40,695 bases of DNA, taken from contig NW_024468613.1 of NCBI RefSeq assembly GCF_001632365.1, positions 8,385 through 49,079 on the forward strand, in the 5' to 3' direction. Of the stretch, positions 19,850 through 30,144 are shown piece after piece (position 1 is the first letter of the stretch; each line of letters begins with the position of its first letter). A program made the position numbers and the translations under genes. The DNA comes from Laetiporus sulphureus 93-53. Its lineage: Eukaryota > Basidiomycota > Agaricomycetes > Polyporales > Laetiporaceae. Under the pieces are notes generated by a model. That model saw nothing but the letters and a program-made list of their open reading frames with translations, was not told the DNA's origin and searched no databases.

Positions 19850-20705
19850 TTCTCATATTTATCAGGATGTTCGCTAGGCTTTCTTGTAGGTTGTATATTT
19901 CCTTTGGGATTAAGAATGTTATCTGTCCCTCGCAATATAGTACTTCGTGTCTATACCCCACCGCACGTTTGCTTGTCCAATGCTACAACATGTACTTTTT
20001 CGGGTCTCATATACAGAATGCCATTGATGATGCTGTCTCCTTGGTCTGCGCCGTCATTCAGCGGCTGGATACAACCTGCTGCAATCAATAGTTCTCGTGA
20101 GCGCACCGATGTGTGTGGGTGCTCGTGCATCATGAACAGATACACGTTAGAGTCGCCCTAGGTGCCCGAGTAGCGGTCTGCAAATAAAGTCATACGGTAC
20201 GCGGACCATATAGGTTTGATCTCCCGCCACTTCCCAGCTATCGGATCTGAGTCTTCTCGCGATTCCACTAACTTACACTACAAAAGGTGAGTTGCTGAAC
20301 TCCAAAACTACCACAGATGGGCCAAAAGTCTCTAGGCCTGCGCGAACTAGGCCGCCAGATGAAGTGAGTCGGGTACTCTACGTCATAGATATTACTCCTG
20401 CCACTTCGAGTAGCTTTCCAGGCTAACTGCGTGCCGACTGTTCGCCTTGTCTCTCCCGATAAACAGTGCAATTTCTGAGTGCAGCGAGCTGCTTCATACT
20501 ATCCTCGCTGCTCCCTGCCACTGGCGGTAGTTAGACTCTGGTTGGTCGTGCTTAGGGCGCCTACTAACCGAATCGATCAATCAATTAAACACGTGGCTCT
20601 CATATCTCGCGCACTTTTGAACTCAGCCAAATTTTTGAGAGCATCGCTCACCTCGCTGCAGGGTTTGCCTCAGCCACCCTCTGCTCTCGCTCTCATATTG
20701 CAGCC
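19850..20705. promoter_or_regulatory. Intergenic region upstream of the karyopherin gene
   Basis: No gene is seen between the single-pass membrane protein and the karyopherin start. The distal part is likely 3' UTR of the former. The last few hundred bases would contain the karyopherin promoter; no clear TATA box is seen, which is usual for a housekeeping gene. Short frames on both strands have no motif. Confidence 0.4.
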
Positions 20706-23700
20706 ATGGATGTGAGTTTTCTTCCATGCTTATTCCCCCTCTCTTCCTCACGGCATACTAGCCCAACTATGTGCAAGGCCTACACAATCTCCTGCTGCAA
20801 TCGACTTCAAATAACACCTTGCAGCTGAAGGCAGTGAGTACCTTAGACGGCTTTACTGGTGTCAATACACTGATTGATTCCTCCAGGCAACTGCCCAACT
20901 CAACAGAGAGTACTACGGAAGTCCGGCGTGCATTCCTGCCCTCGCACAAATCATCGCCAGCTCTCCCGATCAAGCGGTCGGTGCTTCGCGCGCAACACTG
21001 TTCACTGCGCATATTGACAGCCCACAATATAGGTCCGACAACTCGCGGCAGTGGAGTTGCGAAAACGGGTTTTGAAGGACAGCGGAGGGAACTGGATTCA
21101 GCTTTCACCAGAAGACCGCGCACAGATCAAGGCGAAGCTCCCTGAGCTTATCCTGTCTGACCCCAGGTGCGTTCACAAGCTGGTGGTGCTCTCTTTGTGT
21201 GATTCAGCATAGGCTGCAGCAACCTTGTTCGTCATTCTTCTGCTCGCGTCATCGCCGCGATCGCGTCGGTCGAGCTCCCTCTTGGCACTTGGCCAGAACT
21301 CCTTCCCTTCCTCCAGCAAATATGCAGTTCACCAAATGTCGCGCATCGAGAAGTTGGGGTATACATTCTCTATACAGTCCTGGAGAATGTCGTAGAGGGC
21401 TTTGAGACTCAATTGCAAAGCTGTTTCAAGTTGTTCGAGGTGTTGATCAATGATCCGGAAAGTGCAGAGGTCAGGATCACTACGGTCAGGTGCGTCATGT
21501 GTTGTACAAGCCGTCCTTAGCAACTAACAAGAACGCAGAGCACTCGGGGTCGTCGCTCAGTACATCGATGCCGACGACAAGGGTGATATCGTGAGCGAGA
21601 CTCCATCATGCTCGCCACACTGCTCTCACATTGCCTACAGAAATCCTTCCAAAACTTGCTGCCAGCAATGATCAACATAATTGGTCAATGCGTTGAATCG
21701 GGCAATGAACAGGGCGCTCGTCAGCTGTTCGACGTGCTCGAGACGCTCCTTATCCTAGTTGGGTTTCCCCGCGAAACCAATGTAACTGTTACTCACTTTG
21801 TTGCTGCAGGAAACCCCTTTACTTGGCCAGCACATTCCTCAGCTCGTCTCGTTTCTGGTCATGTGTGGGGGCAATCGCAGCTATGATGATGAGTTGCGTA
21901 TCCTCTCGCTCAACGCGCTCAACTGGACAGTTCAGTAGTACGTGCTATCAGTATTGATCTGTACCTTCACAGGCTCATACTCCTTTCAGCAAAAAGTCAA
22001 AGGTGCAGGCTAACAACCTCGCTCCGGCGATCTTGGAGAAGATGATGCCCGTCACGACGGAGCCCGAGCCGGAAGACACGGACGAGGATGCCCCGTCTCG
22101 TGTATGTACAAATGCGTCACTCTCGTCGATATGCGCTTACCTTGCCCTGCAGTCTGCTCTTCGTATCATTGACACCCTCGCGACCAACCTGCCTCCAACA
22201 CAGGTCTTCCCGGCGCTGCGCCAGTTGATTCAGACGTACTTCTCCTCCCCAGATCCGAATGTCCGCCGCGGTGCTATGCTCGCTCTTGGTGTGTCCGTCG
22301 AAGGATGTAGCGAGTTTATGACGCCGCTGATGGGCCAGGTGTGGCCTATCATCGAGGCTGGGCTAGCGGATCAAGACGCCTCTGTGCGCAAGGCGACCTG
22401 CATTGCCGTTAGCTGCCTCTGTGAGTGGCTCGAGGACGAGTGTGCGTCGAAACATGCTGTTCTTGTACCGGTGCGTGATATGCACCATTCTGACTTCATC
22501 GTGATATCTGACCTGCCCTTAGACAATTATGCGTCTTGTCAATGACCCCGTCACGCAGCGTCAAGCCTGCACCGCTCTCGATGCTCTTCTGGAGATCATG
22601 CACGAGTCGATCGAGCAGTACCTCCCACTGATTATGGAGCAACTCGTTGGCTTGCTGGACAGCGCCCCAATCCCCGTCAAGTCGGTCGTCATCGGCGCGT
22701 TGGGCAGCGCCGCACATGCGTCGCATGAGAAGTTCCTGCCATACTTCCAGCCGACAATGGACCGCTTCCAGCACTTCCTCATCCTTCGCGCAGAGGGCGA
22801 GGAGCAGGAGCTGCGCGGCATAACGATGGACGCGGTCGGCACGTTTGCGGAGGCGGTCGGTAAGGACATGTTCCGCCCGTACTTTGGAAACATGATGAAG
22901 CAGGCATTCGAGGGTATCGAGCTTGGCAGCCCACGGTTGAGAGAGTGCAGCTTCCTGTTCTTCGGAGTGATGTCGAGGGTGTTTGAAGACGAGTTTGCGC
23001 CGTACTTGCCGAATGTCGTGCCTGCTCTCCTTGCTAGCTGTAGGCAAGTCGAACATGGCGAGGAGAGTCTTGAAAGTACGTACCTGAATTCTTTCTGCAT
23101 TAATCGTATTCACAGTGAGCATCTGTTAGTCTCCACTGCCGAGGCGACTGCTAGCTTCGCTTCTGGTACATCTCCCGCCAACGCCATTACCGTGACCGAC
23201 GATGGGAAAGGTGGCATTGAGATCGAGGCTGAGGACATCGACATCGACAAGCTGCTCGACGTAAATAGCACGATTTGCATTGAAAAAGAGATCGCGGCGG
23301 ATACCATCGGCACGATCTTCGCGGCAACGCGCAGTCATTTTCTGCCTTACGTCGAGCAATGTACGCTGGAGCTCATCAACCTCCTCCCGCATTACTACGA
23401 TGGCATCAGAAAGTCTGCGACGGAGTCGCTATTGGAGATCATCAGGACATTCTATGAGCTTAGCAACCCTCAGGATTGGGTACCTGGGGCTGTGCCGGTA
23501 TGTGTTTAGCTATCATGGAATGGCTCGAGAAACTTGCGTACTGACACGAAACGTTTATAGAATGTTCCCCTTGATCCGCAGGTTGCATCGCTCATCAACC
23601 ACATTTGGCCATCTCTGCTGGAGATGTACGAGTCAGAGGACAACAAGTAAGTGCATTTGGAATCCAGCCTGTTCATGATATTGATCAAGCCTCGTTCTAA

Positions 23701-24754
23701 TAGGAAGGTTGTCTCCGCTCTCTGCGTAGGTCTTGCAGAGACTATAAACAAGATTGGCCCGGCATTCCTTGAAGGAAGTATGTAATAATCATATTGTCTT
23801 TCGATTTACGACGCTTATCCTTCGTGACAGAACTTGATGCGATCGGCAACATCGCCAGCCAAATCCTCGATCAGAAAGCGATATGTCAACAAGATCCTGA
23901 TCAGGATGAGAACGAGGAGGCACCAGAGGACCAGGCTGAGTACGATTCTATGCTCATCTCCTCCGCCGGTGACCTCGTGGCGGCACTTGCCAATGTTCTC
24001 GGGCGTGACTTCCAGAATGCGTTCGAAACATTCTTCCCGCTGATCGCCAAGTATTACGTAAGAGTCGTGCATACCTGCTAGACGTGTCGTAACTGACTTG
24101 TTGCTGCTATAGAAAAAGAATCGTTCTGTGAGCGATCGCTCATCCGCCATCGGATGCCTCTCGGAGATCATCGCTGGCATGAAGGATGCTGTCACCCCAA
24201 AGACGCAGCCGCTGCTCGAGCTGTTCTTCCGAGCATTGGCTGACAACGAGGCCGAAGTGCAGTGCAATGCCGCTTTCGCAGTAGGCATGCTCGTCGAGCA
24301 CTCACGAGTTGACCTCTCACCACATTACATGAACGTCCTCGCTTCCCTTCGACCACTCTTCATCGTTGCACCCGATGCTCCTACCGCACGATATAATGCC
24401 CGAGATAACGCCGTAGGCGCAGTTGCTCGCATCATCGTGAAGAACACTGCCGCCATTCCCCTTGAGCAGGTGCTGCCCGTGTTCTTCGAAGCGTTGCCGC
24501 TTAAGCACGACTACTTGGAGAACCGACCGGTGTTCTACGCGATCTTCCACCTATTCCGCACGAACCCTGCTTTGCTGCATCCTTATATGGATCGGCTGCT
24601 TGCTGTGTTCGCGTACGTACTCGATCCCAGTGGCCCGGAGATGATTGGCGAGGATATCCGAGCGGAGCTGATTCAATTGATTGGTGCGTTGAGCCGCGAG
24701 GATCCGGCTAAGATCCAGGCTGCAGGACTCGCACCTTACGTCCCGGGAAGCTAG
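20706..24754 (+). CDS. KAP123: Karyopherin/importin beta, Kap123 (importin-4) type
   Basis: About sixteen exons encode a HEAT-repeat importin of roughly 1,080 residues, typical for the family. The first exon is only two codons (ATGGAT, 20706-20711), joined to PNYVQGLHNLLLQS. The N-terminal importin region is rebuilt as VRQLAAVELRKRVLK followed by LVRHSSARVIAAIASVELP. Further HEAT repeats follow: SFQNLLPAMINIIGQC, LLGQHIPQLVSFL, LRILSLNALNWTVQ, VRRGAMLALGVSVEGC, and GITMDAVGTFAEAVGKD. An acidic loop (GGIEIEAEDIDIDKLL) and a second acidic insert (DPDQDENEEAPEDQAEY) occur in the C-terminal half. The end has RYNARDNAVGAVARIIVKN and EQVLPVFFEALPLKHD, as in Kap123/IPO4. Kap123 imports ribosomal proteins and histones H3/H4 through the nuclear pore in a Ran-GTP-dependent way. 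A few donors are non-standard (GTCGGT after DQA, GTTGGG after LLIL), so exact junctions may vary by a codon or so. Family call firm, subfamily likely. Confidence 0.93.
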
Positions 24755-25256
24755 ACTAGCGGTGTGGGAGCAGAGTGGGTTTCTATTGTCGTAGGTGTGG
24801 GCTCGTTTCACTTGATGCTTCGAAGAATTGTCGGATCATGTCGTCGTCGTCGTCACCTCGTTTCTAGCACATTTTGTACGTTCCACTTATCTTAGACTAC
24901 CATATTCTTTGTTCCCTTCTCTTGTGCTGGAAACGACTGCCCTCTTGAGCTGCAATACAAACCTTTCATGGGCTCTCAGAATCGTTGGGGCGAACCACGG
25001 ATGTAGATTCCTGGTAACGGGTCATACGTTGCTTTGCAGTCCAGCGAATATCAATATTGTGGTCTCGCGCTCGACATCCGGCCACCAGTTGCTGTCCTGG
25101 ATTGAAGTTGGCTGTACACGAACTTCTCCGACTCGGTTTTATAAGTTATGAGCGCCTTTCCTCAGCAGTCGCCGTATGGGAAGTGCGTCATCGTGTAAAG
25201 GACGCAGCTGGTGGCGCCAGCCCTTTCATGCCACCGCCCCTGCCACATCCCAGAAT
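24755..25256. other. Intergenic region between karyopherin and acyltransferase genes
   Basis: The first part is probably karyopherin 3' UTR and the rest the promoter and leader of the acyltransferase. An ATG at about 25148 opens a short frame (MSAFPQQSPYG) that might be an upstream exon of the acyltransferase if a small intron follows, but no intron of normal size joins them. No repeats seen. Confidence 0.35.
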
Positions 25257-27615
25257 ATGACCATTGGAAACGGAAACAGCTTGAGTGCTCCAGGAGCTCT
25301 CGAGCATGATGTGGACGATGAAGAACAGCCTCATGGCCCTTTGAACGTAGCGCACAAACTGCAGTTCTCTTTGGTAGATCTCGAGCGCGCTGGCGGCTTG
25401 ACAGGATGGGTAGCCGCAGCGCTTCTATCTGCGGGCGGCTGGATTGACAAGGAATTGGAAGAGCGACGCCAGACAATTGGTGGCATCGACAATCTGTGGT
25501 TTTTGGTCACAGATGCTGCGGACTTCAATCCAGTGAGTATCTCGAGAGTATGTTTGTGATGCAGATCCTGAAGCGTTGATCCTGTCATTACGTAGGTGTG
25601 TGCATCGACGTACACATTTCGAGGGAAGCTGACTCTTGAAGACGTTCGCCACGTATGTTACTACACACTTTCTATACGTGAAGCTGATTCAACGGCGACT
25701 TCGCTCAGGCAGCGATTACTCGAGGAGAAAGATTCCCCAGATACAAGCAGAGAGTTACTTCAGTTGGTCGCAGCTTTCACGGTGCACGCTTCGAGGATGA
25801 TCCAAACTTTGATATCAATAACCATATCCGATCTGTCACCTTGCCGGAACCTGCAGGAAAGCACGAATTGAACAAACTGGTCAGCAGAGAGAATGTTTCT
25901 TGCAACACAGACCGAGGATCTGACTGGGATTCATCAGATGGGCAAATTCATCGCTCAGGATTGGGATTTGAGTCGTCCGTTGTGGGAGCTGTTACTCGTT
26001 GAGAATTACCACGATGAGGATGGTGCAGAATCCGCTATGATTACTCGGGGGTATGCTACATCATTTACCTGATCCATGCTTGAAATCAACATTTCTTAGT
26101 CACCATTCACTAGCGGACGGACAAGGTAAACAAATGCATTGATATCTGTAAGATGGTGGCTTCACTCCTCCCCGCAGGTTTCATAATCAGCCAGCTGTAT
26201 ATCACCTCGTACCGCGACACTCTGGTTAAAGTAATGGACAGCGCAGCGAAGAAGCTACGTAATGCGCGTCGCGGCAGAATTCTCCCATCCAGATTGCATC
26301 GCTCTCTGCGCCCCCTCGATTCTCTCGCCCAAAACCCCTCCACCGCACCGCTGCTCGAAGTTTTCCTAGCCTGCATTTTCTGGTTGGTATATCTCGTCTC
26401 TATCTGTGTCGCCCTTTTGTGGAGTGTATACCACGGTATACACCAGGCTGCACTCTTCCTACTCACGTGCTGGCGTGTAGACCACCTCACGGGCCCGCAG
26501 CCCGGACCACGCGTGAAAGAGAGGGAGTTTGCGAGCTCGCGCGCGTTCAGCATGCACGACGTCAAGCTATGCCAGAGCGCGTTCTCCGGGCCATATCCGG
26601 GGTTTGCGGCGAAGGGCGTGCCGAAAGAGAAGCGGCACAAGGCAAGGAGCAAGGCGGGGCACGTCACACTCAATGACGTTGTGTGCGCAGTGGTGGCGGA
26701 CGTGCTTGAGGCGGAAATTGTGGCGAAGCCTGAGGACCAGATGCACGGGCAGTGGGGTCGCGTGAAGCGTTGGTTGAGAGGAGTGCTCCGGTCACCCATC
26801 GGGGTTTTCATGTGAGTGTATCTATCCTGTTGGTATATTACGCTGTTGATGTTGGTCTGCTAGTCCCATTAGCGTCCGTTCTCCGGGAGACTGGTCAATG
26901 CGAAACTTGTCCACGGGCTCCCTCGTGTTTCTGAACCCGTCCTCGAACCTCACTCCGGATATCAGCGAGCGCCAAATTCACGCACATATCCACCAGTGTC
27001 GTGCCGAGCTGTCACTGCTGAAGCACAGCCTCTGGCCGAAAATAGAGTTCAACGTCCTGCAACTGACCGGGCAGGCACCGGTGTTGTTCCGAATCTCGCT
27101 GCTCGCCAACCCAGCACGACATGTTAAGGAGTGGATCACGGAGCACGTTACGCGGCCGTTCTATGAATGGGCTCTGCAGACCTGTGAGTGTTGTCTGTGC
27201 TCATCCAGTGTCATGCTAAACTTGCTGTGGACAGTTGCGGTGGTCTTGACAAAGTAAGCCTCCCGCTTTGCACGGGCAGCAAGGAAAAGTTTTGATTATC
27301 CGTGCTAGTGTTCCCGGCCCTGCAAAGCATACCATCAACATGGAAGGCATCGAAGTCATCAATTGGACAGCGCTCCCGCCACAAGGTGGAAAAGGTACGC
27401 CTCCCTCATGCTATTCTCTTTCAGCACGGTACTTCATGATAGCAGGCACGATTGGCATGGGGATCATCTCGTATGCTGGAGGGCTCTCAATCGCCGTTGC
27501 GGCTGACATGGTGCCCTCTTCGCAAGGTACAGCTGAGAGGATCTGCGCACGCTTTGAGGAGCGCTTTGAATTGTATGCGCAGAGGGCGAGGGAAGTGTTG
27601 AACCATCTGGATTGA
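25257..27615 (+). CDS. WS/DGAT-type acyltransferase (wax ester synthase/diacylglycerol acyltransferase family)
   Basis: Ten exons (25257-25532, 25596-25652, 25709-25879, 25938-26050, 26100-26125, 26178-26811, 26864-27183, 27235-27253, 27309-27394, 27446-27615) splice in frame to about 623 residues. The catalytic HHxxxDG motif of the WES_acyltransf domain is present as HHSLADGQG, with the first half made by the 26-nt exon 5. Supporting blocks are LAREIH-free N-terminal LVDLERAGG, ITRGERFPRYKQRV, and FIAQDWDLSRPLWELLLVEN. A hydrophobic helix, FLACIFWLVYLVSICVALL (about residue 285), suggests membrane attachment. The C-terminal DUF1298 region has LNDVVCAVVADVL, ISVRSPGDW, VVLTNVPGPA and ISYAGGLSIAVAADM. 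Family members esterify diacylglycerol or fatty alcohols with acyl-CoA to make storage lipids; the substrate here is unknown. The start is uncertain: an in-frame ATG at 25176 and a possible upstream exon exist. Confidence 0.88.
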
Positions 27616-28399
27616 GTCATATATATGGTGATGCATCTTCTTGAACTTGTCTATGAAGACCAGGAGACTAATACCAAGGAATATACACTAACTAGTACGT
27701 TTCCGTACGATGGAATAAATATTTGGGCACATATCCCAAGGCTGCACGTTGAGGCCAGCGATGGGGCAGGGGCTGGGCCTCCTTGCCGCTGCTGTACGTG
27801 AGGGGTTGGGCAGAATATTGCGGCAGTCGCTATGATGAAGGTCGGGCGCTTGAGCGCTTGAGCTTGGAGACTCCTTGAGCTTGATCTCTTGAAGCTGCTT
27901 CAAAGCTTTACTGTATGGCGAAAGTATCACAGCGTAAGACGCTACTACGTGCATGTAAAGCCTGAAATAGCGAAGGCTCAGGACGCTCGTGAAGAAGCTC
28001 GATACTAATGTAGAGGGTTTGATTTCGGTTTATTCTTGGAATTCGGAATATCATTCTTTATCTATGGGCTTTGGAAAATGTCGCTCATCAAGATTCATGG
28101 GTATCGCAAGGACGACAAGAGATGAGTGAATGTTGGCGTTGAACGTGACGTTGAGCGCTGAGTTTCGGAAGGAGGCTCGTTGCAAGCTCAGGAACCCTTC
28201 CAAATGATGGCTTTTGTGAATAAATTCGCTTGAGTGAGTTAAATAACGTCAAACTAGCATATCACATGCTGAAAATGATGTTAAGCCTGATCTACCCGAA
28301 CGTGCCTCCAGACGGACGATATACATGCTCTGGAGGATGTCCCTGCTGGCCCGCTCTTCCTCAGTTCCTGCGTCACCATATTCTCAATAAACATCGATA
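27616..28399. other. Intergenic region between acyltransferase and BTB genes
   Basis: No gene is seen. A short direct repeat GCGCTTGA x2 plus a degenerate third copy lies at 27846-27865. The last few hundred bases should hold the promoter of the BTB gene at 28400. Minus-strand frames here have no motif. Confidence 0.4.
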
Positions 28400-29689
28400 A
28401 TGGAGGAGCCTGCGACTCATTCCCTGGCCAACCTCTTTTCGCCTACGTCTCATGCTAGTACCATACATTCAGAGCGTCTCTCCACCGAAGCTGGTAATGC
28501 TCAGTCGTCAATAGCAGACAACAACCACCCAGTCACCACCAATGCACTCGTACGGCATCGAGACTTCTGGTTCTGCGACGGATCCGTCGTGCTTCGCGCG
28601 GAGAACACGCTCTTCCGTGTGCACACATCCCTGCTCTCTCGAAAGTCTCAGTTCTTCAGTGATCTATTCTCTATGCCTCAGCCGGCGGTGCCTGGCGAAA
28701 ATGATGAGATGCTTGACGGGTGCCCGCTGCTTGTGCTGGACGACTCAGCAGAGGATGCGGCCAATCTGCTCAAGGCATTGTACGACGGTCCGTAAGTGTA
28801 TTCCTATTTCTCCCTCACACTATGCTCACCTAGATGAGAGAAGTTGCTTCGGGAAGAACGACCGAGAGGATTTCTGTGTCGTTTCGGGCGTGTTGAGGTT
28901 ATCGACGAAATATTTCGTGGATCACCTGAGGGAGAAAGCATTGGCACATTTACGCGTCGCATGGCCATCGACGCTCAAGGGGTGGGATGCGAGGGAGGAT
29001 CTAGCTCGAGCATACGAATGCCAGAGTGGATCTCATAGAGGACACTTATATCCATCGCCAGTGGTAAGCTCATACATCCAGCCGAGAAAGCTGTCGATGT
29101 ATGTTGATTCGTCTTATTGCAGGCGATCATTAATCTTGCAAGAGAAATTCATGCACCAGAACTGCTCCCGTCAGCCTTTTACGACCTTTCACGCTACCAT
29201 TATGCGCAAATATTTGAGCCAGCTGAAGAGGAGCCGTTACGGGCGCAGCCACGAGCGTATACGCTTTCGACAACGGATATCCAGAAACTCACGCTGGGCA
29301 AGGAGTCGTCACAGAACGCCGTGGGCACTCTCATTCAGAGCATGGGCAGCGATATACATCGGGAAGAGCGCACATACGGGCACCTCTCTCACTGCACCAT
29401 GGCTTCTTGTACACATCACCGGCGGAGGTCTTCCGGGAACGTGTGCGTCTCTGTGGCGGCATGCCGGAAGGACTTCTCGGAGCTGGTAGACCTTGCTACG
29501 CAGCATTACCTCTTCGATCGGGAGCGCGGGTGCACGGACCCGCTGTATGTGGCGGAGGAGCTGGGGCAGCTGAAGAGTGCGGAGTTCTCGGAGTGCAAGG
29601 CGTGTGCGCGGGCGCTGGAAAAGTGGGCGGCGAGGGAGCGGGAGAGGATCTGGAAGCTTATACCAATGTGGTTTCGCCTTGATCTATGA
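28400..29689 (+). CDS. BTB/POZ domain protein (paralogue B)
   Basis: Three exons (28400-28791, 28841-29063, 29123-29689) give about 393 residues. A 50-residue variable N-terminus precedes the BTB core: RHRDFWFCDGSVVLRAEN, LFRVHTSLLSRKSQFFSDLF, LFSMPQP and LLKALYDG. The conserved downstream part reads VVSGVLRLSTKYFVDHLREK, VAWPSTLKGWDARE, then AIINLAREIHAPELLPSAFY across intron 2. The C-terminal half has Cys/His pairs (SHCTMASCTHH, ECKACARAL) and ends WKLIPMWFRLDL, matching the end of the minus-strand gene at 3152-4295. The first intron sits at the same position and phase as in that paralogue; the second is absent there. The acceptor chosen at 28840 keeps the frame; an upstream CTAG acceptor would create a stop. 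Likely role is protein-protein interaction, possibly as a Cullin-3 adaptor; the partner is unknown. Confidence 0.86.
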
Positions 29690-30144
29690 TTCTTGCTGAT
29701 ATGCTAAACTCTGATTGGGCATTCCAGGTTAGCTCCACTTGTTGTTGATGTTTGTGGTTGTGCTCGTCGGAGGAGGGCAGCGTCCGCAACTATTTAACAA
29801 AACTAACCGATATCACACTTCATCTCATTTCTTGTGTACATACATTCAGCCTTCGCTATTCTAAATGTACCATACAGGTCGAGATTAATACGAGCAAGCA
29901 GCACAATGCATATTCAGCACGCCTGTGCACTGATGTACATATCCAATTTAGATGGTCATGGCCGGCGCCTCCAGAACTATGTTGTGGCCCATCAATGTAG
30001 ATCTCAGATGGCCAATCAAACTCTCACGCCCGACCCGTTACGGTACGAGCGGGTTTCACGATTGCTGTTCTCCTTCCCAACGTTTCCTTCAGCTTTTCTA
30101 GTCTTTGAGCCCTGCCGAAAGCACCAAGCACGGTGCGGAACATC
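29690..30144. promoter_or_regulatory. Intergenic region upstream of DHODH
   Basis: This lies between the BTB gene stop and the DHODH start, and should contain the BTB 3' UTR and the DHODH promoter. No TATA box is obvious near the start. Short frames without motifs occur. Confidence 0.4.

Noticed and set aside
22496..23122. 208-codon minus-strand frame
   Set aside because: Antisense to clear HEAT-repeat exons of the karyopherin gene.
26110..26811. 233-codon minus-strand frame
   Set aside because: Antisense to the largest exon of the acyltransferase, with no protein-family features.
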